Source: Vallitalea guaymasensis (GTDB lineage Bacteria > Bacillota > Clostridia > Lachnospirales > Vallitaleaceae). Taken from it: DNA of 64,000 nucleotides. The notes under the pieces were generated by a model. That model searched no databases. It was given only the letters and a program-made list of their open reading frames with translations, and had not been told where the DNA came from. Made by a program: the position numbers and the translations under genes. The stretch covers positions 1,612,001-1,676,000 of the forward strand of contig NZ_CP058561.1 of assembly GCF_018141425.1 (NCBI RefSeq), read 5' to 3'. Numbering within the stretch: position 1 is the stretch's first letter; each line of letters starts with the position of its first letter. Shown here piece after piece: positions 7,160-16,502 of the stretch.

Positions 7160-9772
7160 TTAATCTGTTACCCTAACAATAATTTTATCTTTAACCAGTA
7201 AAGATTTATCTAACCAAAGTTTATCTAGTTTCATTATACTGTCATAAGTCCCCTGTTTTCTATTCTCATCTATGTAAAATTCCCTCTTATCATAACCCTT
7301 GTTCTCATATTTTATTATTACTTCAGTTTCACCCATCATAATACTGAAATCAAAACTTTTAAAAGGTATATTCTTGCATGGTTGAATCCATATCCCTTTA
7401 TATTCAGGCTGAAATCCAAATATATATTTTAAAAATATCTTCAACAGTACATTGGAGCTTCCTGTCTGCCAATCATGCATTGATTCCCCGTCAATGCATT
7501 TTTCTTCATTATAACCATATGAATTAGGCATTATATAAGGTGAGCAAGAAATCTTATCATGGGTTATTGGCATAGATTTATTTAATTGTTCCCATGCTAA
7601 CTCACTGCATCCCATTTTAAATAGTGCCATTATACCGAACATTGAAGCATGGATATATGGAGCACCATTTTCCGCTGTCCCTGCTGGGAGATTAGGTATC
7701 CTACCTACTCCTTTAACACCTCTCTCAAAATGAGGTTCAAAGGTCTTTAACCCATATTTGGAATCAAGTCTTGCAAAAGCTCTAATAATGGTACTTTCTA
7801 TACTTGTATCTTGGTCATACAAACCAGAAATCGCCCAAAAAGCATTAGAGGTAAGTCCATCTCTCTCAACACCATCAGGGTCATTGAAACTGCCTACATA
7901 ATAGCTTTTTTCATCGCCCCAACCATGAACAATCTTTTTCATATTGTCTTTAGAAATGACAGCATGTTCTTTTAATCCTTGCTCAATCTCTAATCTTGCC
8001 TGTTTATATTGTTTTATTATATCTTGATATTTATTCGCATCTAATAATTCTAGAAGCTCTATCATCTCGTTAAGGTTTTGATAAACTTGTAAGGTTGCCA
8101 TGACTGATACACCTGTTCCATATTCCTTACTTTTATCTTTACTTACACCTAGACCATCAAGTGCATCATTCCAATCACCATATAGAGCACACACGCATTT
8201 TGTATTTTCATGATCCCTGTTGACCAACAAGTAATCCATGATATCAAATAAATGTTGTAATACAGTACTTTGCTTATGGCTTTTTTGTACACTATGGATT
8301 TTATCATCAATGATATCGTAATAACCACATATTTCATCCAAGAACTCAAAATCACCTGTGAATTTCAGATAACTTGATATTGTACTTATAACCCAAACTC
8401 CTTGGTCAATGAAAGGTCTTAAATCCATTGCTGGTGGTTCTCCTTCTCTCTTAGGAAGAGAGTATTGTCTTGGGCATCTTCCATTAGGTGCAATGAAATT
8501 AAGTGCCTCCAGCATTTTATCTCTAGCAACCTCAGGCTGCCAATATAATAAACCTTCAATAGCTTGGAATACATCTCTTATACCTATTAGGGAAAAGCTT
8601 GATAATTGAATATATCCCTTGATAACTGAACAAAATTCAACTTGTTTTTTTAGATGTTCAAAAAATGAATTCAGTACATAAGGTTTAACTTGAGATTCAT
8701 TAATTTCTCTCCCAAATGTTAAATCAAGTCTTGATTGTCTATCCTTTTCTTCTTGTTCAATTTCCTGTAACAGATTATCTATATTATTACAAGTTGTATA
8801 TTCCTTTAATAACTTATTCTTTTTATCATCAGAAAAACAATAACCTAGAGTTAAATCTATTCTAGCATTATCTTTCAATTTTAATCTCATCAAATCCCCA
8901 GCTATAGCTGTTTCTGTAAAAGTACAGATAGGCTGATGTTCACCAAAAGTACCATTATATAGTGCAGATGGTGTATGAAGACTTTTTCTTGTACCACCAA
9001 CATACTTATACCTGGAAGTTGTTATTTCAGATTTTATGAGTTCTGAATTCTCATCCAGCTTAAGATATCTATTTATAACACCGTAATTAGCCTTCATAGA
9101 TGATCTGTCCAGTTCTTCGTAAGTCTCTACAACGAAACTTCCTAATTTATTTACGTCTTTTACATCTATATATGTAACCTGTCTGAACCATCTATCAGTA
9201 GAGTTTTCAACAATAGCATTCTTCAAAAATGGATTTAGATAAGATGAAATAAAAATTTCTCTTTTATCTTCATTTTCGTTATGGGCTGTTATAGTAAAAT
9301 ATACTTGATTATTCTCGTCAACGAAAACTCTGACTGCAAATAGTATATTGTCATATTCTGTTATGTAATATGTTGCGCCCTTAGTGAATATTGTATATCT
9401 TTCTACCCCTAAATGTTCAGCTTCCTCAATGACTGGTACTGATAATAAAGGTATGACTCTGTATCTCTCATCATCTTTAATACCTGCAAAAAAAGCTATT
9501 TTAGGTTCTGCACCCTCGGATGCCCTGATGAATGGTGAGAATAATCCCTCATTACAATGCATGTATCCAGAAGAATAAGCCCAGAAATTAAAACCTTTCT
9601 GCCCGTATGGATATCTGCATTCTCCATCATCTCTAGGCATAACCAGTATATTACTATCATCAATAAAATACGTATTACCAGGCATTTTATTGATGGTATA
9701 TCCTGATTTACTATCTTTTATATTATGATATTCATTTGAAAAATCTTTAACGATCCTAGTAATATCTTTCAT
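7160..9772 (-). CDS. Glycoside phosphorylase, GH94-like
   Basis: 870 residues, no signal peptide, so cytosolic. Residues 1-280 are the beta-sandwich head of the family (GECRYPYGQKGFNFWAYSSG), followed by an (alpha/alpha)6 barrel. Marker motifs: GIRDVFQAIEGLLY, PKREGEPPAMDLRPFIDQGV, YGDWNDALDGLG (the Asp of the GDWND motif is the general acid in cellobiose-type phosphorylases) and AGTAENGAPYIHASMF. GH94 enzymes cleave beta-linked disaccharides or oligosaccharides with phosphate to give a sugar 1-phosphate. Last gene of a minus-strand operon with a GH3 enzyme, a phosphohexomutase and a CUT1 importer; the mutase would turn the sugar 1-phosphate into the 6-phosphate. The exact sugar is not visible; the GH3 partner suggests GlcNAc- or glucose-containing substrates. 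Confidence 0.85.
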   Translation of the reverse strand: MKDITRIVKDFSNEYHNIKDSKSGYTINKMPGNTYFIDDSNILVMPRDDGECRYPYGQKGFNFWAYSSGYMHCNEGLFSPFIRASEGAEPKIAFFAGIKDDERYRVIPLLSVPVIEEAEHLGVERYTIFTKGATYYITEYDNILFAVRVFVDENNQVYFTITAHNENEDKREIFISSYLNPFLKNAIVENSTDRWFRQVTYIDVKDVNKLGSFVVETYEELDRSSMKANYGVINRYLKLDENSELIKSEITTSRYKYVGGTRKSLHTPSALYNGTFGEHQPICTFTETAIAGDLMRLKLKDNARIDLTLGYCFSDDKKNKLLKEYTTCNNIDNLLQEIEQEEKDRQSRLDLTFGREINESQVKPYVLNSFFEHLKKQVEFCSVIKGYIQLSSFSLIGIRDVFQAIEGLLYWQPEVARDKMLEALNFIAPNGRCPRQYSLPKREGEPPAMDLRPFIDQGVWVISTISSYLKFTGDFEFLDEICGYYDIIDDKIHSVQKSHKQSTVLQHLFDIMDYLLVNRDHENTKCVCALYGDWNDALDGLGVSKDKSKEYGTGVSVMATLQVYQNLNEMIELLELLDANKYQDIIKQYKQARLEIEQGLKEHAVISKDNMKKIVHGWGDEKSYYVGSFNDPDGVERDGLTSNAFWAISGLYDQDTSIESTIIRAFARLDSKYGLKTFEPHFERGVKGVGRIPNLPAGTAENGAPYIHASMFGIMALFKMGCSELAWEQLNKSMPITHDKISCSPYIMPNSYGYNEEKCIDGESMHDWQTGSSNVLLKIFLKYIFGFQPEYKGIWIQPCKNIPFKSFDFSIMMGETEVIIKYENKGYDKREFYIDENRKQGTYDSIMKLDKLWLDKSLLVKDKIIVRVTD

Positions 9773-9822
9773 TGTTCTCCTCGTCCTTTTATTTTTTTCT
9801 CGTACCTAATGTTATTTGTTAT

Positions 9823-11442
9823 TTACCTACAAAAGAATTCCTTAGCCTTATTATATTCAAACTTTTCTTTTCCAAATATTGCGTTAGAAACACCTTCTAA
9901 GATACTTGGAGTCAAACCGCCTGTTATAATTACATAATCTGAGTATTCAGCTAAGATTTTTGCATCCATTGGACTTCTAGTAGCAATGGATATAACCTTT
10001 TTGGTCGGACAAAATTTTCTAAATTCCTTTAATACTTCAATCTGTCTATCAAAACGATAAGCATTGACTGTGGTAAATATCAATACATCGGATATGATTC
10101 CTACATCGGCTAGTGATATGATTTCTTCATCTGTAGGATGCCAAGGCATTATTGCCTCTTTTATATTCCTGTGATAACCTTTTTTCTTGATGATATCCTT
10201 TAATGATATATCGTATAGGTTAGTGGCATCTGACATCACAAGTCTAGCTGGATTACCTAATATTATGCCTATTTTATCTTTTTTATCTATCCTTATTGGC
10301 AGTTCTTCTTGGTTCCCCTTATATAGTATTAATCCTTTTGCTGCTATCTTGGCTGATAGTTCTTTTCCATAGTTACTGTCGTATTCTTTTTTATCTGGTA
10401 TTTCACCTACATTTGCTTTTTTCTTATACTCAAGAATTCTTTTCACAGATTCCTCTATTTTTGATTGTTCTATTTCACCATTGATGACGCAATCATAAAC
10501 ATAATCTACAAACCATTCACTGGCACATGTTGATATAATTAAATCTATGCCAGCATTTATGGCTAGTTTAATTGATTCTTTTTCACCGTATTCATTAAGT
10601 ACAGCTTTCATTATCAAATCATCACTAACTATTAATCCCTGGAACCCAAGATCTTCTCTCAGATATGTTAATATTTTTTTAGATAATGAGGCTGGATATT
10701 CATGGTCTAGTGCTTCAAATATACCATGATGTGTCATTATACAACTTACACCTTTTTCAATGGCTTTTCTAAAAGGTAATATTTCTACGTTTTTCAATCT
10801 TTCTTTATCATATGGACTTCTATCTACTTGAAAGTGAGTATCCACTTTAGTGATTCTCATACCTGGGAAATGTTTGCCACAAGCTAGAATTCCTTCATCT
10901 TCAAGTCCTTTTATGAATGATGAACCCATATCAGCTACAACTTGTGGTTCTGTAGAGAATCTTCTATTATCTACTACTGGAACACCATTTTTCACATCAT
11001 AATCAACGTCAAGTACAGGAGCATAGCATATATTTATTCCTGCATATTTCAACTCTTTTCCTACATGTTTTCCTTGTAGATAGGCTAAATTTTCATCATT
11101 GGCGAATCCCATGCTCATGTTACCAGGGAAAATTGTAGTACCATTGAAGATTGCTGTTAATTGTCCGCCTTCTTGGTCTATAGTTAATAAAAATGGTAAG
11201 TTATATTTGTTTTCTTTAGCATAAGATTGAATCTTCTTGGTCATATTATGTAACTGGTCTATATCTCTAACATTGTTTCCTGAAAAGAATATTACTCCCC
11301 CAAGTAGATTTTTCCTGTTAAGCTCTTTCAGATTTTCTGGTAAATCATCATAACCTTGGTAGTACTGTAAATACATCTGTGCAATCTTTTCTTTTAGAGT
11401 CATTTCAGCAAGTATCTTGTCTACATTAATCAAATTTCTCAC
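9823..11442 (-). CDS. GH3 family glycosidase, NagZ-like
   Basis: 539 residues without signal peptide. N-terminal TIM barrel (1-340): TIDQEGGQLTAIF near residue 88, GKHFPG at 189-194, VDTH at 200-203 and the nucleophile motif IVSDDL at 271-276 (Asp274). The second domain (about 350-539, LYKGNQEELPI … VIITGGLTP) matches two-domain NagZ-type enzymes. NagZ enzymes remove terminal beta-N-acetylglucosamine; some act as phosphorylases. The loop that usually reads KHFPGHGDT-DSH here reads KHFPGMRITKVDTH, keeping the Asp-His pair but losing the HGDT stretch. It lies 14 bases after the mutase gene and 50 bases before GH94, so it probably trims imported oligosaccharides in the same pathway. Confidence 0.85.
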   Translation of the reverse strand: MRNLINVDKILAEMTLKEKIAQMYLQYYQGYDDLPENLKELNRKNLLGGVIFFSGNNVRDIDQLHNMTKKIQSYAKENKYNLPFLLTIDQEGGQLTAIFNGTTIFPGNMSMGFANDENLAYLQGKHVGKELKYAGINICYAPVLDVDYDVKNGVPVVDNRRFSTEPQVVADMGSSFIKGLEDEGILACGKHFPGMRITKVDTHFQVDRSPYDKERLKNVEILPFRKAIEKGVSCIMTHHGIFEALDHEYPASLSKKILTYLREDLGFQGLIVSDDLIMKAVLNEYGEKESIKLAINAGIDLIISTCASEWFVDYVYDCVINGEIEQSKIEESVKRILEYKKKANVGEIPDKKEYDSNYGKELSAKIAAKGLILYKGNQEELPIRIDKKDKIGIILGNPARLVMSDATNLYDISLKDIIKKKGYHRNIKEAIMPWHPTDEEIISLADVGIISDVLIFTTVNAYRFDRQIEVLKEFRKFCPTKKVISIATRSPMDAKILAEYSDYVIITGGLTPSILEGVSNAIFGKEKFEYNKAKEFFCR

Positions 11443-11456
11443 CTCTAATTTCTTTT

Positions 11457-12875
11457 TTATCTATCATTAACTCCCAAAAACTCCACCATATCATCCACTA
11501 TTTCATTAGCTTTTCCTTCATCATCCATTTCTCCGAATATACGTATCAATGGTTCTGTTCCTGAAAATCTGGCAATTATCCAACCACCATTTTTGAAATA
11601 TACTTTTACTCCATCTAGATAGCTTACTTTCTCTATCTCATAATTAAACTCTGGAAGCTTTTTTTGTCTATATAATATATCCACTAACTTCTCTTTGTCT
11701 TCGTTAGCGAATTTGCAGTCAAATTCAACCATCTCAAATTTACCAAACTCATTGTCAAGCTCATCTAACATTCTGGCTAACCTTTTACCTGTCACGCTTA
11801 TCATTTCTACAAGTAAACCTGCTGCAAATACACCGTCTTTTCCTTTTATATGTCCTCTTATTGTTAAGCCACCACTGCTCTCACCACCGATTACAGCGTC
11901 TGTTTCTTCCATCTTGGAACTAACATGTTTGAATCCCACTGGTACCTCATAACAATCTTCACCGTATTTTTTTGCTATTTCATCTAATAGATGTGTCGTA
12001 GCAACATTCCTGACAACTGGACCTTTCCAGCCTTTGTATTTCAATAAATAATAATATAATAATGACATTATCTTATTCGGATGTATAAAATTCCCATTTT
12101 CATCTATAATACCTAATCTATCTGCATCCCCATCAGTTCCTATACCCAAATCATATTTTTTATCTACTACCATTTCTCGTAATCTTTTTAATGTGACGGC
12201 ACTTGGTGAAGGTAATCTGCCTCCGAACATGGTATCATGTCTATCATGTATTACATCCACTTCACAACGTGCTGTAACTAATATAAGCTGTAATGCTGTC
12301 TTAGATACCCCGAACATAGGGTCTAATAAAATCTTTAGATTCTTATTTCTTATAGCTTTCAGATCTAATTTGTTTAGTATGGTATCTACGTATTCATTAA
12401 GTGGATTAATCTTTTGTATCATTCCAGTTTCCAATCCTTTTTCAAAAGCAATAGCTCTAACCCTGTAATCCTCAATTTTATTAGCTGTTTCTTCAATTAC
12501 GTTAGTTACTTCTACTGTGGCGTCCCTGCCGCCTTTTGTAAATATCTTTATTCCATTATATTCTGCAGGATTATGACTAGCTGTTACTGCCACACCATAA
12601 TCTAAGTCTAGAGTTTTCACACTGTACATAACCATAGGTGTAGGTGCTATTTTATCTATAAAGTATACTTTGATACCATTTCCAGCAAAAACTTCTGCAA
12701 GCCACTTGGCTGATATATCAGATATGAATCTTCTATCAAAGCCTATTACAATACTTTTATTTATACACTCATCCTTTATGATATTAGATATAGCCTGCCC
12801 TACTTTTACTATATTGCTTTTAATGAATTCATCTCCAATAATAGCTCTCCAGCCGCCAGTTCCAAAGTGAACCAT
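11457..12875 (-). CDS. Phosphohexomutase (phosphoglucomutase/phosphomannomutase family)
   Basis: 472 residues with all four active-site loops of the alpha-D-phosphohexomutase family: TASHNPAEYNG (phosphoserine loop), GTDGDADRLG (Mg-binding), GGESSGGLTIRGHI (sugar loop) and RFSGTEPLIRIFGE (phosphate loop). It interconverts sugar 1- and 6-phosphates in the cytosol. Being in one operon with a GH94 phosphorylase, it most likely processes that enzyme's sugar 1-phosphate (Glc-1-P or GlcNAc-1-P). The sugar loop alone does not settle which one. Confidence 0.9.
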   Translation of the reverse strand: MVHFGTGGWRAIIGDEFIKSNIVKVGQAISNIIKDECINKSIVIGFDRRFISDISAKWLAEVFAGNGIKVYFIDKIAPTPMVMYSVKTLDLDYGVAVTASHNPAEYNGIKIFTKGGRDATVEVTNVIEETANKIEDYRVRAIAFEKGLETGMIQKINPLNEYVDTILNKLDLKAIRNKNLKILLDPMFGVSKTALQLILVTARCEVDVIHDRHDTMFGGRLPSPSAVTLKRLREMVVDKKYDLGIGTDGDADRLGIIDENGNFIHPNKIMSLLYYYLLKYKGWKGPVVRNVATTHLLDEIAKKYGEDCYEVPVGFKHVSSKMEETDAVIGGESSGGLTIRGHIKGKDGVFAAGLLVEMISVTGKRLARMLDELDNEFGKFEMVEFDCKFANEDKEKLVDILYRQKKLPEFNYEIEKVSYLDGVKVYFKNGGWIIARFSGTEPLIRIFGEMDDEGKANEIVDDMVEFLGVNDR

Positions 12876-12943
12876 AATATAACTCTCCTTTTTCTGTATT
12901 TTTTATTATATGATTGTTAACTATCTACCCCCAATCACTATTT

Positions 12944-13801
12944 TTAACCTTTGACTGCACCTGCTGTCATACCTTCCACAATCTGATTTTGAGCTAACAT
13001 ATAAACTGTTAATACTGGAACTATAATAAGTACTATTACCGCACATAGTAACCCGTAATCCGTACCATACTGACTACTTATCTCTGTTAATAATCTATTT
13101 ATAGGGAATTTAGCTTTTGACCTTATTATAATCAATGAAGTAAACAAATCATTATAAGACCATAGAAAAGCAAATGTTGCTGTAGTTGCTATAGCTGGTT
13201 TTGTGATTGGCATAATAATTCTTGAGAATACCTGCCAAGCGTTAGCTCCTTCTACTACCCCTGCTTCTTCAAGTTCCTTAGGAATAGTTTCCATAAAACT
13301 TGTTAACAGCATAATGGTAAAAGGCAGATTGTTAGCGATCTGTGGTAAAATAACTCCTCTATGAGTATCAATGAGTTTCCAGCTTAATAACATTCTAAAA
13401 ACTGGTAAAATAGTAGCGAATATAGGTATCAATAAGCTTCCGATAACTAATGTTTTTATAATTTTACGTCCCTTGAATTCAAATCTTGCCAGAATAAACG
13501 ATGCCAATGAACCAAAAAATACTGCAAATAAAACAACTGAACCCGAGATTATCAAGCTATTTGCATATCCTTTGAAAATATTCATTCTTACAATAGCTGT
13601 CTTGAAGTTATCCCATAACAGACTTGTTGGCATTGTGAATGAGCTGCTCATTATATCATTTGAAGTTTTGAAAGCATTCTGCACAACCCATATCATGGGA
13701 TAAATAGTGGTTATGGCAAACAAAGATAAGAATATATAGATAAGGAGCGTACCAATGCCGAATTTTTTCTTCTTCATGCCTATAACTTTCTTCTTGCTCA
13801 T
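12944..13801 (-). CDS. Sugar ABC transporter permease (MalG-like, CUT1)
   Basis: 285 residues, six membrane helices, and the EAA loop (EELEEAGVVEGANAWQVFSRII MPITKPAI split here for length) that contacts the ATPase. The end YMLAQNQIVEGMTAGAVKG is typical of MalG-type CUT1 permeases. AAAGGAAG precedes the ATG at 13801. It works with the permease at 13836 and the binding protein at 14952. No ATPase gene is in the cluster; CUT1 systems of Firmicutes often share a distant MsmX-type ATPase. Confidence 0.93.
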   Translation of the reverse strand: MSKKKVIGMKKKKFGIGTLLIYIFLSLFAITTIYPMIWVVQNAFKTSNDIMSSSFTMPTSLLWDNFKTAIVRMNIFKGYANSLIISGSVVLFAVFFGSLASFILARFEFKGRKIIKTLVIGSLLIPIFATILPVFRMLLSWKLIDTHRGVILPQIANNLPFTIMLLTSFMETIPKELEEAGVVEGANAWQVFSRIIMPITKPAIATTATFAFLWSYNDLFTSLIIIRSKAKFPINRLLTEISSQYGTDYGLLCAVIVLIIVPVLTVYMLAQNQIVEGMTAGAVKG

Positions 13802-13835
13802 ATATACTACTTCCTTTCTTAATAATTTATGTAAA

Positions 13836-14711
13836 CTAATATGTTATTGTATCTTTTTTAAATATCTTATTAACTATAAAAATAGTCAATAATCCTAAAA
13901 CTACGATTAGTACTGATATAGTTGCAGCATATCCGAAAGTATTATCTGCAAAAGCTTTCTTATACATGTATAAACCTAATATCTGTGATTTATTTAATGG
14001 ACCTCCTTCAGTGATTACAAGAACCATGTCAAATACTTTTAGAACTCCGTTTATGGCAAGAATAAGACACGTAATAATTACATTCCTGATAAGAGGTAAT
14101 GTAATATAAATGGTTTTTGTAAACCCATTTATACCATCTAAATGTGCCGATTCATATAGTTCTTTTGGAATCTGTTTGATTGCTGTAAGAATAATTATGA
14201 AATAAAATCCTATGTACTGCCATACTATTGGAATGGAAACCATCTTAACTGCCGATTTTACTGTAATCCAATTTCTTCTTTCTTGTCCTAATGCTTCCAT
14301 TATGGAATTAAGTAATCCTACATCATATGAATAGACTAATTTAAACATCATACCTATTGCTGTAGCAGATATTACAATTGGGAAAAAGTAAACTGTCCTA
14401 AAGAATTTTTGCCCTTTTGTTATACTATCCACCATACAAGCTAAAATGATAGCTATTCCAACTTCAAATACACATACATATAACATGATTTCATAAGTAT
14501 TTTTAACAGCTATTTTTATAGTGTCATCTTTTAATAATCTTCTATAGTTGTCTAACCCGATGAACGTAGATTCTAGGAATCCATCTGATTTGTAGAAGCT
14601 GTTTATAAAGTTCATGATGAATGGGTAAAACATGAATACAACTAAAAATATTAATGCAGGTAATAAAAATAATACTATTATTATATTTCTACTCCTCTTG
14701 TTACCTCTCAT
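13836..14711 (-). CDS. Sugar ABC transporter permease (MalF-like, CUT1)
   Basis: 291 residues with six membrane helices and the EAA loop IPKELYESAHLDGINGFTKT. MalF-type partner of the permease at 12944, 34 bases apart. Strong AGGAGG before ATG 14711. It is separated from the binding-protein gene by 240 bases holding a large hairpin (14805-14898), which may adjust how much permease is made relative to the binding protein. Confidence 0.93.
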   Translation of the reverse strand: MRGNKRSRNIIIVLFLLPALIFLVVFMFYPFIMNFINSFYKSDGFLESTFIGLDNYRRLLKDDTIKIAVKNTYEIMLYVCVFEVGIAIILACMVDSITKGQKFFRTVYFFPIVISATAIGMMFKLVYSYDVGLLNSIMEALGQERRNWITVKSAVKMVSIPIVWQYIGFYFIIILTAIKQIPKELYESAHLDGINGFTKTIYITLPLIRNVIITCLILAINGVLKVFDMVLVITEGGPLNKSQILGLYMYKKAFADNTFGYAATISVLIVVLGLLTIFIVNKIFKKDTITY

Positions 14712-14804
14712 TAATGCATCCTCCTAACTAATTTATGTCTAATATATTCCGATAATTTATTGCCACATTAATTACTTTCAAAATTTTCTATATATTTTTA
14801 TCAA

Positions 14805-14898
14805 GGCTGCATCATAATACATTTTCTATGGTTATCATTGTAAGATAGACTATGTTTAACTTACTGGGATTAAACTTGAAATGTATTATAATACAGCC
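14805..14898 (-). promoter_or_regulatory. Long intercistronic hairpin between binding protein and permeases
   Basis: 20-base arms (14805-14824 and 14879-14898) pair at 18 positions, and the two exceptions become G-U pairs in one orientation. The loop is about 54 bases. There is no T-run, so this is not a plain terminator. Stable hairpins right after binding-protein genes commonly protect the upstream mRNA and lower expression of the membrane subunits; that role here is inference. Confidence 0.6.
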
Positions 14899-14951
14899 CC
14901 TTTATAAAAAATTCTTATTGGTTATGTTATCTTATTAAATCTAAATAATTA

Positions 14952-16286
14952 TTATCTTTCGTTAGTTTCTTTTACAGCTTGTAATACTTCTTCAGGAGTC
15001 TTTTGTCCTTCAACTATGAAAGGTATACCATCTTTTACAATTACATTGAATGCTTCTGGTGATAGTCTAGAATCAATAGGCATATTTAATGTTTTTGCAT
15101 TAGCTACCATCTTGTGACCTTCTATGTATAATGGATGTAAACCTTCTACTTGTACGTTAGCTGATGGTGAACCACCATTTGCACCGGCAATTGCTTTAAT
15201 TCTATCAGCTGAAGTCAAGTAAGATACTAGATCAATAACTGCTTGTTGTTTGTTTTTATCTTCATAAGAACTTCTGCTTACATAATATCCAGTTGAGAAT
15301 CCAGCAATAATAGATGTTGGATCCATCTTATCACTAGCGGCTGGCATTGGAATTATAGCCATTTTATCTTTTAATTCGTCCTCACAGCCTCCTATGAACC
15401 ATGAACCTTCAAGAATCATTGCAGATTTTTCTTGTTTAAACAAGTTCTGAGCCATTTCAATGTCCATTACTAATGAATCTTTTGCAAAAGCTTTTTTTTC
15501 ATACAAGTCCTTGATATTATTGAATGCTTTTACCCAATCCTCAGGAGCACCATTTTCTAATACGTCCATATGACCTTCAGCACCAGCTTGTGATAATACA
15601 AAATGTTCTATCATATAATGTGATTGAGCTATTGGACCAGCAAATGGAACTATGTCATTTTCTTTGAATACTTCAACAGCTTTTTGGAATTTCTCCCAGT
15701 TTGTTGGTAAGTCTAGTCCGTATTTATCAAATAATGCTTTGTTTACAAAAAGTCCTTCATAGAACCCTGTTAGAGGTAATGCATATACATTTCCATCTGC
15801 TTCACGAATGGAATTTTTAATTCCATCAGTAATGTCTTTACCTACTTCAGGGAAATCTTTCCATATCTCATCATATGGCATAACTTTTTTACTATTGATG
15901 ATTCCTTTTACATCTGCACCAGTATAGAAGAAAGTAATATCTGCTTCATTACCTGATGAAAAATCTGTTTTTACTTTTGTTCTATATTCATCTCCAACAG
16001 ATGTCATTGACTCGTTTTTGATTTTTATGTTTGGATGTAATTCCATAAAATCTTTTAGAGATTGTTCAAATGTTTCTGTTGATGGGTCAGTTCCACCGAA
16101 CATAGTTGCAATTCTTAATTCTACTTTTTTTGCTTCTTTATTATCATTATTATCTTGGTCTTTGTTGTTATCCTCTACTGTTGTTTGATTTGAGTCAGTT
16201 GGTTTCTTCTCACCGCAACCTACAACTAGTACACATAATAATGAAATTGAAATTAATAACGCCATAACTTTAGAACTTGCTTTCAT
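14952..16286 (-). CDS. Sugar-binding lipoprotein of CUT1 ABC transporter
   Basis: 444 residues. Type II signal peptide with lipobox LVVGC (Cys24), an acidic Asn/Asp/Lys linker (25-52), then a SBP_bac_1 fold: VELRIATMFGG, DITFFYTGADV, NVYALPLTGFYEGLFVNKALFDKYG, MILEGSWFIGGCE. It would be tethered outside the membrane and deliver a sugar to the MalF/MalG pair. First gene of the operon, with GGGAGGAG before its ATG and a promoter at 16333-16360. The neighbouring YesM/YesN pair is the likely regulator. Confidence 0.95.
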   Translation of the reverse strand: MKASSKVMALLISISLLCVLVVGCGEKKPTDSNQTTVEDNNKDQDNNDNKEAKKVELRIATMFGGTDPSTETFEQSLKDFMELHPNIKIKNESMTSVGDEYRTKVKTDFSSGNEADITFFYTGADVKGIINSKKVMPYDEIWKDFPEVGKDITDGIKNSIREADGNVYALPLTGFYEGLFVNKALFDKYGLDLPTNWEKFQKAVEVFKENDIVPFAGPIAQSHYMIEHFVLSQAGAEGHMDVLENGAPEDWVKAFNNIKDLYEKKAFAKDSLVMDIEMAQNLFKQEKSAMILEGSWFIGGCEDELKDKMAIIPMPAASDKMDPTSIIAGFSTGYYVSRSSYEDKNKQQAVIDLVSYLTSADRIKAIAGANGGSPSANVQVEGLHPLYIEGHKMVANAKTLNMPIDSRLSPEAFNVIVKDGIPFIVEGQKTPEEVLQAVKETNER

Positions 16287-16332
16287 AATGTAACTCCTCC
16301 CTAATAGTTATTATTTGTTTGTATTTATTACA

Positions 16333-16360
16333 TTAATATAATATCATGCACTTTAGACAA
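16333..16360 (-). promoter_or_regulatory. Probable promoter of sugar-transport operon
   Basis: TTGTCT (16355-16360), 16-base spacer, TATTAA (16333-16338), 46 bases before the binding-protein start. The -35 box is weak, as expected if the AraC-type response regulator activates it. Confidence 0.45.
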
Positions 16361-16441
16361 TTCCTAGAAGTCAATCTTGCACTTTATTGTACAATTTTGT
16401 TTAGTATTACAATTATAGACAATATGAGTTCGACAACATAG

Positions 16442-16469
16442 AAAAAAAGCATGCACTTTTATTGCATAC
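16442..16469 (-). terminator. Terminator after response regulator gene
   Basis: GTATGCA / TGCATGC arms (16463-16469, 16449-16455) with a 7-base loop and seven Ts (16442-16448) in the minus direction, 34 bases beyond the response-regulator stop. Confidence 0.8.
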
Positions 16470-16502
16470 CTTTATGTAAAGTACTGTAAACATGGCAATG
16501 AA

